Of a stretch of 45,339 nucleotides of DNA, positions 1-7,519 are shown one piece after another. The notes below the pieces were generated by a model. That model made no database searches. It saw only the letters and a program-made list of their open reading frames with translations, and had not been told where the DNA came from. Each line of letters starts with the position of its first letter. Positions within the stretch are counted from its first letter, which is position 1. Origin of the DNA: an uncultured Subdoligranulum sp. (GTDB lineage Bacteria > Bacillota > Clostridia > Christensenellales > CAG-314); the NCBI GenBank assembly GCA_902496185.1, contig CABUZX010000010.1:1-45339 (forward strand), given 5' to 3'. Position numbers and translations under genes: made by a program.

Positions 1-1509
1 GTAAGAAACTTCCGTACGGCGCGGTTCATTAAATTTTTCCTTAATTTCGCCCATTTCGTTGCTGATAATATCCACAACCTTGGAGGGCGTATTGAGTATG
101 CTCTTGAGTTCGGCAATTTCCTGCTCGAGACGGCGGAGTTCTTCACGCAAACTTTCAACTTCGAGACTAGTAAGGCGTACTAAACGCATATCAAGTATTG
201 CGCCCGCTTGCCTTTCCGTCAAAAAGAAGTTGGCAATCAACTGTTCCATAGCGTCCACTCTGTCGGCGGATTTTTTGATAATCTCTACGACTCTATCAAT
301 ATTATCCAACGCTATAACTAAACCCGTAACTATATGATGACGTTCTTCGGCTTTTTCCAAATCGTAGCGCGTACGACGGAGTATAACTTCCTTTTGGTGC
401 TCGATATAATTGCCCAAAACGTCTTTAAGTCCCATTATTTTTGGCTCACCGTGAGACAATGCAAGCATTATTATACCGTAACTGATTTGCAGTTGCGTTT
501 GCTTAAACAAAGCGTTGAGTACCACTTGCGCGTTGGCGTCCTTTTTGACCTCGATAACGATACGCATACCGTGTCTATCGCTTTCTTCCTTTACGTCAGA
601 AATACCCTCCAACTTCTTTTCGTGTACTTGCGCAACGATATTTTTTACAAGGTTGGCTTTGTTTACCTGATAAGGAAGTTCCGTTACGACAATACGACTG
701 CGAGTGCCTTCGTTGTACTCTTCTATCTCCGTTTTTGCTCTTATTATGATGCTACCGCGTCCCGTCTTGTAAGCAAGCTTGACACCGCCCATACCCATAA
801 GTACGCCACCGGTAGGAAAGTCCGGCGACGGAAGAAACTTCATAAGTTCTTCCAGCGATATATCGGGGTTGTGCAACTGCGCAAGGGTTGCGTCTATAAC
901 TTCACCAAGATTATGCGGTGGTATATTGGTTGCCATACCTACGGCAATACCGTCAGCTCCGTTTACCAACAAGTTTGGATAACGCGCCGGCAAAACCAAC
1001 GGTTGCTTTAACGTATCGTCAAAGTTTGGACCAAAATCAACCGTCTCCTTGTCAATATCTCTCAAAAGCTCTCCAGCTATTTTACTCAAACGCGCCTCGG
1101 TATATCTTTGAGCTGCCGCGGGGTCGCCGTCAACGCTACCAAAGTTTCCCTGACCGTCAATCAACGGGCAACGTATAGTAAAGTCCTGCGCCAAACGAAC
1201 CAACGCGTCGTAAACCGCCGAGTCACCGTGCGGATGGTACTTGCCGAGTACTTCACCTACGATACGCGCGCATTTTTTAGTCGGTTTGTCGTAAGTATTG
1301 CCCATATCGTTCATTGCGTACAAAATACGACGGTGAACGGGCTTTAAACCGTCACGGACGTCAGGTATGGCGCGACTGACGTTTACAGCCATAGCGTAAG
1401 CAATAAATGATTTTTTTACTTCGTCAACTATTTTGATTTTTGTATCGTTGGTGCGCTCCAACGCTCTTTGATATTCTATATTGTCGTGTGATTCAACTTT
1501 TTTTGCCAT
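1..1509 (-). CDS. gyrA: DNA gyrase subunit A, C-terminus outside window
   Basis: Breakage-reunion subunit of the type IIA topoisomerase that introduces negative supercoils, working as A2B2 with GyrB. The 503 visible codons cover the winged-helix, tower and coiled-coil parts; the DNA-wrapping C-terminal domain is off the edge. Seen: the catalytic tyrosine at residue 136 in the motif AAAQRYTEAR, and the quinolone-resistance region HPHGDSAVYD (residues 92-101) with the drug-sensitive type Ser97 and an acidic residue at 101. The ATG at 1507-1509 is preceded by the ribosome site AGAGGTGAG, which overlaps the gyrB stop codon. The genes are therefore translationally close (9-base gap) and surely co-transcribed. 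GyrA rather than ParC is favoured by the directly adjacent gyrB and by overall motif similarity. Confidence 0.96.
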   Translation of the reverse strand, partial: MAKKVESHDNIEYQRALERTNDTKIKIVDEVKKSFIAYAMAVNVSRAIPDVRDGLKPVHRRILYAMNDMGNTYDKPTKKCARIVGEVLGKYHPHGDSAVYDALVRLAQDFTIRCPLIDGQGNFGSVDGDPAAAQRYTEARLSKIAGELLRDIDKETVDFGPNFDDTLKQPLVLPARYPNLLVNGADGIAVGMATNIPPHNLGEVIDATLAQLHNPDISLEELMKFLPSPDFPTGGVLMGMGGVKLAYKTGRGSIIIRAKTEIEEYNEGTRSRIVVTELPYQVNKANLVKNIVAQVHEKKLEGISDVKEESDRHGMRIVIEVKKDANAQVVLNALFKQTQLQISYGIIMLALSHGEPKIMGLKDVLGNYIEHQKEVILRRTRYDLEKAEERHHIVTGLVIALDNIDRVVEIIKKSADRVDAMEQLIANFFLTERQAGAILDMRLVRLTSLEVESLREELRRLEQEIAELKSILNTPSKVVDIISNEMGEIKEKFNEPRRTEVSY

Positions 1510-1518
1510 AACTCACCT

Positions 1519-3423
1519 CTAAATATCCAGTTCGGAAACCAGCGTCGCGTTTTCTACGATAAACTGACGTCTAAGTTCTGGATCGTCTCCCATGAGAGTA
1601 GTAAAGATAGCGTCTGCCTCGTACGCGTCGTCCATAGTAACTTTCATCATTTTGCGTGTTTCGGGATTCATTGTAGTCATCCACAGTTGGTCACTGTTCA
1701 TTTCGCCAAGACCTTTATAACGCTGAACCGTACCGCCCCTACCTATTGCAGCTTGTTTTTCTGCAAGTTCCTCGTCGGTATAAACGTAATAGTCCTGTTT
1801 GTTTTTACTGATTTTGTACAATGGCGGTTGAGCGATATATACGTGCCCCTTTTCTATCAGCGGACGCATAAAACGGAAAAGGAAAGTAAGCAAAAGTATA
1901 CGTATGTGACTGCCGTCAACGTCTGCGTCCGTCATACAAATAATACGGTCGTAACGTAGCTTTTCTTCATTAAAGTCGTCGTGAATACCGCAACCAAAAG
2001 CAGTAATCATTGCTTTAATTTCTTCATTTTCCAACACTTTGCCAAGACGGGTTTTTTCAACGTTGAGAATTTTTCCTCTCAAAGGTAATATGGCTTGAAA
2101 GCGTCTGTCTCTGCCTGACTTTGCAGTACCGCCTGCGGAGTCCCCCTCTACCAAAAAGATTTCGCTGTATTTAGGATCTCTTTCAGTACAGTCGCTCAAT
2201 TTGCCGGGCAAAGCGTTGCTTTCCAACACGCCCTTGCGACGAGTTAGTTCTCTTGCGTTGCGGGCGGCTTCTCTCGCGCGTTGCGCCGCTATGCATTTTA
2301 ATACGAGGTCTTTTGCTTCTTTGGGATTTTCTTCAAAATAAGTACTGAGTTCTTCCGTCAAAACGCGAGTAACGGCAGTACGCATACTGCTGTTGCCCAA
2401 TTTTGTTTTGGTTTGCCCCTCAAACTGCGGATCTTCCAGCTTGACGGAAATAACGGCAGTCAAACCCTCTCTTACGTCGTCGCCAGAGAGTTTTTCCTCA
2501 TCTTTTAGCATACCGACACGCTTTGCATAATCGTTGACCACTTTTGTAATGGCGTTTTTAAACCCGTCGAGATGCGCTCCGCCTTCTTCCGTATTGATAT
2601 TGTTTGCATAAGCGTAAATAATTTCGTTGTAGCTGTCGTTAAACTGCAAGGCTATTTCCACTTCGCCTTCCTTAATTTGTTTGTCAATATAAATAATTTT
2701 GCTAAAAAGCGTTTCCTTGCCTCTATTAAGATGCTCTACAAACTCCGCTACGCCACCCTCGTAACAAAAGGATTCTGCCCGTTCATTACCTAGTCGTTTG
2801 TCGCAAAGATTAAGTCTAAGACCTTTATTAAGATAGGCGACTTCTCTCGTCCTGACTTTTATTCTATCGTAATCCCAAACAATAGTATCAAAAATTTCGA
2901 CATCGGGATAAAAAGTAATATCCGTACCCGTTTTGTCCGCTTTGTCTATTATTGCAAGACGCGCTTCAGGTACGCCACGATTATATTTTTGATAATAATG
3001 ATTGCCGTTTTGATAAACGTCTACCTTTAACCACTCGGACAAAGCATTTACGCAAGACAAACCTACGCCGTGCAAGCCACCGCTGATTGCATAACCGCCA
3101 CCGCCGAACTTACCGCCTGCGTGCAATTTGGTAAGACATACTTCTACCGCGCTTATACCCTCAGTTTTGTGTATACCGCAGGGAATACCGCGTCCATTGT
3201 CGCTAATCGTCAAACTGCCGTCGGCGTTGATAATAATATCTATATTAGTGCAAAAACCTTGCAACGCTTCGTCAATTGAGTTGTCTATAATTTCCACCGC
3301 AAGGTGATGAAGCCCGCGCTCGTCCGTACTACCTATATACATACCTGGACGTTTACGAACAGGATCAAGACCTTCCAATACCTGAATATTTTCTTCACCG
3401 TAATTAGTCGGTTTGTTTACCAT
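1519..3423 (-). CDS. gyrB: DNA gyrase subunit B
   Basis: ATPase subunit of DNA gyrase, 634 residues, the usual length for Gram-positive GyrB. The GHKL ATPase begins near residue 15, with the catalytic Glu in AVEIIDNSIDE (about residue 44) and the nucleotide-binding GGLHGVGLSCVNAL loop. The transducer domain follows. The TOPRIM domain carries LVEGDSAGGTAK and the acidic DADVDGSHI motif, and the tail contains QRYKGLGEMN. The protein ends ...ELDI, as most GyrB proteins do. The ATG at 3421-3423 has a strong ribosome site (ACGGAGGAT). gyrA follows directly. Upstream lies an extended -10 promoter and, further up, a small basic ORF. Confidence 0.97.
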   Translation of the reverse strand: MVNKPTNYGEENIQVLEGLDPVRKRPGMYIGSTDERGLHHLAVEIIDNSIDEALQGFCTNIDIIINADGSLTISDNGRGIPCGIHKTEGISAVEVCLTKLHAGGKFGGGGYAISGGLHGVGLSCVNALSEWLKVDVYQNGNHYYQKYNRGVPEARLAIIDKADKTGTDITFYPDVEIFDTIVWDYDRIKVRTREVAYLNKGLRLNLCDKRLGNERAESFCYEGGVAEFVEHLNRGKETLFSKIIYIDKQIKEGEVEIALQFNDSYNEIIYAYANNINTEEGGAHLDGFKNAITKVVNDYAKRVGMLKDEEKLSGDDVREGLTAVISVKLEDPQFEGQTKTKLGNSSMRTAVTRVLTEELSTYFEENPKEAKDLVLKCIAAQRAREAARNARELTRRKGVLESNALPGKLSDCTERDPKYSEIFLVEGDSAGGTAKSGRDRRFQAILPLRGKILNVEKTRLGKVLENEEIKAMITAFGCGIHDDFNEEKLRYDRIICMTDADVDGSHIRILLLTFLFRFMRPLIEKGHVYIAQPPLYKISKNKQDYYVYTDEELAEKQAAIGRGGTVQRYKGLGEMNSDQLWMTTMNPETRKMMKVTMDDAYEADAIFTTLMGDDPELRRQFIVENATLVSELDI

Positions 3424-3492
3424 ACGCTATCCTCCGTCAAATAAATTTGCATCAAAAAATTACAAAAAAAATAATGATTTATTATTTGATTT

Positions 3493-3501
3493 ATTATACC
3501 A
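3493..3501 (-). promoter_or_regulatory. gyrBA extended -10 promoter
   Basis: On the minus strand the sequence reads TGGTATAAT, a perfect -10 hexamer with a TGn extension. No convincing -35 sits 17 bases upstream (TTTATT), as is typical of extended -10 promoters. It lies about 70 bases before the gyrB ATG. Confidence 0.6.
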
Positions 3502-3541
3502 TAAAAACATTCAAAAATAAAGCATTTTTCTAATATTTTTA

Positions 3542-3613
3542 CTATATTTTTTTAAGCATAGCGATTTTAGGCTTTCTTTTGCCCCTTTTTGCCGAATAAG
3601 TGTGTTGTCGCAT
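3542..3613 (-). CDS. possible 23-residue basic peptide upstream of gyrB
   Basis: A short frame with an ATG at 3611-3613, preceded by the good ribosome site AAAGGTGATAAAAT. It ends in TAG at 3542-3544, just before the gyrB promoter. The peptide is very basic: 9 of 23 residues are Lys or Arg, mostly in the stretch KRGKRKPK. The charge pattern loosely recalls ribosomal protein L34 (RpmH), but the conserved L34 motifs are absent and I do not assign it. It could be a small nucleic-acid-binding protein, a leader peptide, or chance. The ribosome site is the main argument for translation. Confidence 0.35.
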   Translation of the reverse strand: MRQHTYSAKRGKRKPKIAMLKKI

Positions 3614-3701
3614 ATTTTATCACCTTTGCAATTTTGCTCTCTAAACGACTTTATTCTTTTGCAAATTTCGACAAAATTAAATAAAAACACCTTGATTTAC
3701 A

Positions 3702-3733
3702 ATTAAAAAAGACGACGGCAAGTCGTCTTTTTT
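3702..3733 (-). terminator. intrinsic terminator of the DUF2804 gene
   Basis: Perfect 12-bp stem AAAAAAGACGAC / GTCGTCTTTTTT with a 5-base loop, about 20 bases past the stop codon of the upstream minus-strand gene. The symmetric A/T flanks would let it work in both directions. Confidence 0.85.
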
Positions 3734-3751
3734 GGCTTAAAACTTTTCATT

Positions 3752-4831
3752 TTAAAAAAACATCGTTTTATCTTCGCCCATAGCGGTTAGTCCGTCAAGG
3801 CAAATTTTATTTCCGTCTTCGTCGCGAAGATACCCCTCCAAAACGCCAAAAACTATATAATAGCGAATATCCACCACCAACGCGTGTACTTCCATCTTAA
3901 AAATATCTTGAATTTTAAAGGTAAGGTTTACCATATCGTAATCGTCCTTTACTGTCCATACCGCGCCATTTAAAAATTTTTTCGTAGGAATATTTTGTTT
4001 AAAGGTAACCGGTGGCAACAAGCTTGTTTCATCTTTAAACCATATTAAATTTTCGTTAAAATCTTTTTGAGAAATGCTTTGATTGCGAGTCAAATTAAAA
4101 GCAAAGTACTTTTCTTCGCCGTTTAATGATTTGCACATAGTAGACAACCAGTCGTAATGCATTTTTCGTGGGTAATATCCTCTATGATCATCCATTATTG
4201 CCGTCGTATCGTCGGTTGCGCGTATTTCTTCTCCGTCAAATATCATTTTGCCCTCTACCGCAAACAAATCTTTTTGAGTATACATCGGGCGGTTTACCCC
4301 AAAAGGAATACTTACAACGCTGGGCTTTGACACTCGCAAAAGCTTAAAGTCGTATTCAAGCTTGACTCCTTGTTTGTTGATATGACAACCAAAAACCCTC
4401 AATTCGTCTTTTTGCAAGTCGTTGATTATTTTGGCAAAACCCCTTTTGTGCTTTGCCTCGGCAAAATTTCCGTCCAACAAATTGGGGGCAATGACGGTAT
4501 CTTTACTTTTAAGATTGGTCATCCATTGAGTAACCTTTTTTGTCCTTTTGTCAAAAAACAAATTAAGGTTTGTACCAAACAAACTCATATCGCTTATTGC
4601 CACAAAAAGTATACCTTGTTCAAAATGAATTTCTATCGCTTGCCAAAGCGTCAATCTCTTTTTGTTGTTCCTTTGCGGAGAACTTGTCGGTTTTTTTGCC
4701 CTCAATAAATCAAGGTTGATAAACTCTTTGTCAAAAGTACCAAACTCACAAATACCGTCATCTCTAACAATACTATGCGGAGTAGGCACGCTACGTCTTT
4801 TTTCACTAATAAATTTGCTGTATTCTCCCAC
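3752..4831 (-). CDS. DUF2804 family protein
   Basis: 359-residue protein recognised as DUF2804 from its hallmark motifs DDHRGYYPRKMHYDW (central) and FNLTRNQS, where a conserved Asp/His/Tyr cluster is followed by a beta-rich C-terminus. The N-terminus has no signal peptide. The biochemical role of the family is not established. Its beta-rich build has been compared with lipocalin-like proteins acting on lipophilic substrates, but this sequence does not show an activity. The start is GTG at 4829-4831, preceded by AAGGAGACCATC. It lies 21 bases downstream of the Dabb gene and both follow the DegV gene. DegV proteins bind fatty acids, so a lipid-linked role is possible but only inferred. Confidence 0.85.
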   Translation of the reverse strand: MGEYSKFISEKRRSVPTPHSIVRDDGICEFGTFDKEFINLDLLRAKKPTSSPQRNNKKRLTLWQAIEIHFEQGILFVAISDMSLFGTNLNLFFDKRTKKVTQWMTNLKSKDTVIAPNLLDGNFAEAKHKRGFAKIINDLQKDELRVFGCHINKQGVKLEYDFKLLRVSKPSVVSIPFGVNRPMYTQKDLFAVEGKMIFDGEEIRATDDTTAIMDDHRGYYPRKMHYDWLSTMCKSLNGEEKYFAFNLTRNQSISQKDFNENLIWFKDETSLLPPVTFKQNIPTKKFLNGAVWTVKDDYDMVNLTFKIQDIFKMEVHALVVDIRYYIVFGVLEGYLRDEDGNKICLDGLTAMGEDKTMFF

Positions 4832-4852
4832 GATGGTCTCCTTCGTACAAGG

Positions 4853-5143
4853 TTAAAAATCGTAATCCACGGTGACAGACTGTACCGTATGCGCGTGCAT
4901 ATATTTTTTTACCACTTCGCAATGATAAGTATCATTTTGATAAACGTCCAAAGAGGCTCTATCCTCCAACGTTACCTGCAAAATAACGTCAAAACTGCGT
5001 TGACTCATCAAAAAATCCGTACCCACCTCTACTTTCTTTGCCGAAGGAACGTTACCTATCATACCCAAAAGAACGGATTTTGCCTCTTGCTTGCTTTTTT
5101 CCGAATTGTCTGCCAATTTAAAACAAACTACGTGTTTGACCAT
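4853..5143 (-). CDS. Dabb (stress-responsive alpha/beta barrel) domain protein
   Basis: Small 96-residue protein starting MVKHVVCFKLAD, with the pattern of the ferredoxin-like Dabb fold: a beta strand with the opening His, a central alpha helix, the segment SQRSFDVILQVTLEDRASLDVYQNDTYH (given here only as a landmark around residues 48-72), and a final strand VQSVTVDYDF. Members dimerise; most have no known reaction, and a few are enzymes of polyketide cyclisation. The ATG at 5141-5143 was chosen over a longer frame because it has the ribosome site TAAGGAGAAA and matches the family start. It probably shares a transcript with the DUF2804 gene 21 bases downstream. A terminator separates it from DegV. 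Confidence 0.85.
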   Translation of the reverse strand: MVKHVVCFKLADNSEKSKQEAKSVLLGMIGNVPSAKKVEVGTDFLMSQRSFDVILQVTLEDRASLDVYQNDTYHCEVVKKYMHAHTVQSVTVDYDF

Positions 5144-5171
5144 TTTTTTCTCCTTAAATACGTTGTAAATT

Positions 5172-5203
5172 TTTATAAAAATTGTCTCCAAGTAGGAGAC
5201 AAT
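5172..5203 (-). terminator. intrinsic terminator of the DegV gene
   Basis: 9-bp perfect stem ATTGTCTCC / GGAGACAAT with loop TACTT (minus-strand reading), followed by TTTTTAT, only 6 bases after the DegV stop codon. Confidence 0.85.
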
Positions 5204-5208
5204 TCAAA

Positions 5209-6090
5209 TCATTTTTTCAAAGGAATAACCCTATTGTCAGCGTAATAAATTACCGCCAAAGTATCAGGACCGCAGTGAGAACCTATTACCGGTCCGACAG
5301 GTTGACTGATAACGTTTGCATTGGGAAGAGCATCTTTAATTGTATCAACAATAATTTTTGCATCTTCGGGATTATCGGCATCCAAAACGTAAATATCGTA
5401 TTTATCCAACTCCCTTGCATTTTTGATAACTTCTTCCGCCAAAAAGCGCGCGACCTTCTTTTGACCTTTGAGTTTTTTGTAAACGTTGAGTTTGCCGTTT
5501 TCATCAAAAGTAATAATAGGTTTGATTCTTAACGCGCTACCCAAAATCATGCTCGTTTTGCTCAATCTTCCGCCACGGTGTAAGTGTTTGAGACTGCTAA
5601 CGGCAAAATAACACGCGATATGGTTTGTAAAGTCGTTTAAAAAGGCAATAATTTCCTCGTCGGAAGCACCTTGACTCTTGAGCTTTGCTGCGTATTTGAC
5701 TTGAATACCAGTCGGTACGGATATCATCTTTGTATCAAATATCGTCATTTTGCGTTCGGGATATTTTTTCTTAAGGTTGTTTAATGCAACGTCAAGATAA
5801 TCAAACGTTGCAGAAAAATTACGCCCGAATGCTATGTACAAAATATCTTCGCCTGCTTTAAATATAGGTTCTATGATACTTTCATAAATCTCGGGATTAA
5901 GCGCCGAAGTAATAGGCATTGCCCCAGCCCTTACTCTATCGTAAAAATGCTTGATGTCAACTGTTTTACCCATATCGTAAAAGGTCTCTACACCATCAAG
6001 CGTATAGGGCATTTTAAAATATTGAAGATTGTATTTTTCTATCTCGTCATACCAAAGTTCGCAATCACTGTCACAAAATAATACGCTCAT
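5209..6090 (-). CDS. DegV family fatty-acid-binding protein
   Basis: 293-residue DegV protein of the family that contains the FakB subunits of fatty acid kinase, which present a bound fatty acid to FakA for phosphorylation. Seen: AMPITSALNP (usual PITSxPxP), LKHLHRGGRLSKT, the GSALRIKPIITFDENGKL segment and the terminal IGSHCGPDTLAVIYY (usual IGTHxGPG). The normally conserved LSGTY loop is altered to FSATF, and the usual TDST N-terminal motif is replaced by CDSDCE, so ligand preference may differ. The ATG at 6090 has the ribosome site GTGAGGTGAAAGT. It is apparently monocistronic, with a promoter and a terminator of its own. No fakA-like gene is in the window. Confidence 0.9.
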   Translation of the reverse strand: MSVLFCDSDCELWYDEIEKYNLQYFKMPYTLDGVETFYDMGKTVDIKHFYDRVRAGAMPITSALNPEIYESIIEPIFKAGEDILYIAFGRNFSATFDYLDVALNNLKKKYPERKMTIFDTKMISVPTGIQVKYAAKLKSQGASDEEIIAFLNDFTNHIACYFAVSSLKHLHRGGRLSKTSMILGSALRIKPIITFDENGKLNVYKKLKGQKKVARFLAEEVIKNARELDKYDIYVLDADNPEDAKIIVDTIKDALPNANVISQPVGPVIGSHCGPDTLAVIYYADNRVIPLKK

Positions 6091-6123
6091 ACTTTCACCT
6101 CACTTATGTAAGTTTATTTATAT

Positions 6124-6151
6124 ATTATAATCCTTTTTCGCATATTTGCAA
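6124..6151 (-). promoter_or_regulatory. promoter of the DegV gene
   Basis: TTGCAA (6146-6151), a 16-base spacer and TATAAT (6124-6129) on the minus strand, about 35 bases before the start codon. Confidence 0.65.
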
Positions 6152-6313
6152 AATGTTTTTGCGTGCTTTTTAAAATTTTACAACATTTTTATAAAACTGT
6201 AGATTAACACAACAAAAATCGATAATTTCTACATTGCAACTCCAAACAAATACTATTTAAACTATCCAAACAAATAAAAAAACAAACTTTTTTTATTTGT
6301 TTTAGCCAAACAC

Positions 6314-6342
6314 TTGACTAATTTAAATAATTTGAGTATTAT
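6314..6342 (+). promoter_or_regulatory. promoter of tRNA-Thr
   Basis: TTGACT (6314-6319), a 17-base spacer and TATTAT (6337-6342), about 20 bases before the tRNA 5' end. Confidence 0.75.
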
Positions 6343-6362
6343 AAATAAGTACGAAAAATCAT

Positions 6363-6438
6363 GCTGATATGGCTCAGGAGGTAGAGCACGTCCTTGGTAA
6401 GGACGAGGTCACCAGTTCGAATCTGGTTATCAGCTCCA
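6363..6438 (+). tRNA. tRNA-Thr (anticodon GGT)
   Basis: 76-nt cloverleaf. The acceptor stem is GCTGATA / TATCAGC, the D arm contains GGCTCAGGAGGTAGAGC, the anticodon stem is CGTCC / GGACG around loop TTGGTAA with anticodon GGT, and the T arm contains GGTTCGAATC-type sequence (ACCAGTTCGAATCTGGT). Discriminator T is followed by an encoded CCA. It reads ACC/ACT threonine codons. It has its own promoter and terminator and so is a single-gene unit. Confidence 0.95.
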
Positions 6439-6440
6439 TT

Positions 6441-6476
6441 AATCGACAAGTTTATATTGACTTGTCGATTTTTTTA
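6441..6476 (+). terminator. terminator of tRNA-Thr
   Basis: 10-bp perfect stem AATCGACAAG / CTTGTCGATT with a 10-base loop followed by a T run, starting 2 bases after the CCA end. Confidence 0.9.
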
Positions 6477-6497
6477 TATTGCTATACTTTGTTTTAA

Positions 6498-6857
6498 TTA
6501 ATTTATATTACAAACCGCTACGGCGTAATTATTGCTATGACTGATGGAAATTTCCGCTTCGGTGCGCCCGTGCTTTTTTAAAAGATCTAAAACGCAACTG
6601 TTAACAAAAAGATAAGGACTGCCCGATTCTTCGTGCAAAATTTCAATATCTTTTAGCGAAACGCCTGCGCCTATACCGATTTTAAAAGCTTTTAAAACGG
6701 CTTCCTTGGCGCAAAAAATCCCCGCGATGGTTTGCTCTTTTTTTGACTTTGAATCAATATACGCTCTTTCTCTCTCGCTAAAATATTTTTCCAAAAAAGC
6801 TCGCGGGTTTTTTAGTTTGGATATTTCCTCTATTTCCAAAATATCGATACCTATCAT
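6498..6857 (-). CDS. acpS: holo-[acyl-carrier-protein] synthase
   Basis: 119-residue phosphopantetheinyl transferase that moves 4'-phosphopantetheine from CoA to the serine of apo-ACP, activating fatty acid synthesis. Seen: the N-terminal metal-binding GIDILEIEEI, FSERERAYI, the central FCAKEAVLKAFKIGIG motif whose Glu coordinates magnesium, and the C-terminal SISHSNNYAVAVC. Length is typical for trimeric AcpS. The ATG at 6855-6857 has a GGGG-type ribosome site about 9 bases upstream. The gene sits after a terminator that closes the upstream DUF896 transcript, so it either has a weak promoter of its own or depends on read-through. Confidence 0.95.
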   Translation of the reverse strand: MIGIDILEIEEISKLKNPRAFLEKYFSERERAYIDSKSKKEQTIAGIFCAKEAVLKAFKIGIGAGVSLKDIEILHEESGSPYLFVNSCVLDLLKKHGRTEAEISISHSNNYAVAVCNIN

Positions 6858-6871
6858 AATCTATTACCCCA

Positions 6872-6904
6872 TATAAAAAAACAAAAAAACCGCAAAATGC
6901 GGTA
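6872..6904 (-). terminator. terminator after the DUF896 gene
   Basis: Minus-strand stem ACCGCA / TGCGGT with a short T-rich loop followed by TTTTTTTG, 11 bases past the stop codon. Confidence 0.75.
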
Positions 6905-6914
6905 TTTGTTGACG

Positions 6915-7142
6915 TTAATGCACGGTTTTTTCGTCGGCAGAATCTCCTTTTTGACCAACAGGTCGTTTTTCGCCCGTTTTTTCGTCCACTATATACATAT
7001 TGTCGAGATGACTAACTATTTGACCTTTGATACTATCTATATATTCCCTACGGAGTTTTGCCTGCTCCATTGTTTCCTCGGGAGTGAGCCCCTCTGTCTT
7101 TTTCTTTCTTGCAAGAAAATTTATTCTTTCAATATCTACCAT
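6915..7142 (-). CDS. DUF896 family protein (YnzC-like)
   Basis: 75-residue helical protein recognised as DUF896 by the sequence pattern DIERINFLARKKKTEGLT, then EQAKLRREYIDSIKGQ. Bacillus YnzC is the structurally known member, a short two-helix protein induced with the SOS-regulated yneA operon; its molecular role is not settled. The start ATG at 7140-7142 was chosen because the family begins at this point, although its ribosome site is weak. A TTG further upstream would add a 19-residue extension with no family support. It follows a small unknown gene by 50 bases and probably shares its promoter. The C-terminal 25 residues are polar and likely disordered. Confidence 0.85.
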   Translation of the reverse strand: MVDIERINFLARKKKTEGLTPEETMEQAKLRREYIDSIKGQIVSHLDNMYIVDEKTGEKRPVGQKGDSADEKTVH

Positions 7143-7192
7143 ACCGTCAATTTTACCAAATACTTTTAAGTTTGTCAACCAAAAGCGTATTT

Positions 7193-7408
7193 TTACCAAT
7201 CTTCCTTTATATAATCCGCTGAATGTTTTACGTCGTCGTAAAACTCCTTATAACGTTTTTTGTAATCTTCATTAGGCAAATCAAAATCCTGCGCCTCAAA
7301 CGCCTCGCAATCTTGCTCCTCTGCAAGCATCATAAGCTCCCAATTGCTGATACCGTGTTTTTTTGATTGCTCTAAAGTCGATTTTTTAACCTTTTCGATA
7401 CTATCCAA
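7193..7408 (-). CDS. small hypothetical acidic protein
   Basis: 71-residue soluble protein that I do not recognise. It starts at a TTG (7406-7408) placed 8 bases after a clear AAAGGAG ribosome site; no ATG exists in this frame nearby. It is charged and helical, with an acidic central part (EEQDCEAFEAQDFDLPNEDY), and has no membrane segment. A good promoter lies 23 bases upstream. DUF896 follows 50 bases downstream, suggesting a two-gene transcript. Confidence 0.65.
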   Translation of the reverse strand: MDSIEKVKKSTLEQSKKHGISNWELMMLAEEQDCEAFEAQDFDLPNEDYKKRYKEFYDDVKHSADYIKEDW

Positions 7409-7430
7409 TATTTTTACTCCTTTATTTTTT

Positions 7431-7459
7431 ATTATAAATAAAAATCCGTATTTTTGCAA
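7431..7459 (-). promoter_or_regulatory. promoter of the small gene/DUF896 transcript
   Basis: TTGCAA (7454-7459), a 17-base spacer and TATAAT (7431-7436) on the minus strand. Confidence 0.75.
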
Positions 7460-7484
7460 GCAAAGCGTCTTAATCGCATATAAT
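7454..7484 (+). promoter_or_regulatory. possible divergent promoter of the ZIP gene
   Basis: The palindromic TTGCAA (7454-7459) is followed 19 bases later on the plus strand by TATAAT (7479-7484). The spacer is longer than ideal. If both promoters work, they share the same -35 element. Confidence 0.4.
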
Positions 7485-7519
7485 TTTTTATCAAACACAA
7501 GCACAAGGAGCAATTCGTT

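Larger units (their letters stand above)
3424..3751. other. 328-base spacer upstream of gyrB
   Basis: AT-rich gap between gyrB and the upstream DUF2804 gene. It holds the terminator of the upstream gene (3702-3733), a possible 23-codon ORF (3542-3613) and a likely gyrB promoter at 3493-3501. I see no RNA gene or known riboswitch. Confidence 0.6.

Noticed and set aside
334..1347. Long open frames on the plus strand opposite gyrA
   Set aside because: They overlap the minus-strand gyrA frame, whose translation is a clear GyrA; the plus-strand translations show no family pattern and lack ribosome sites.
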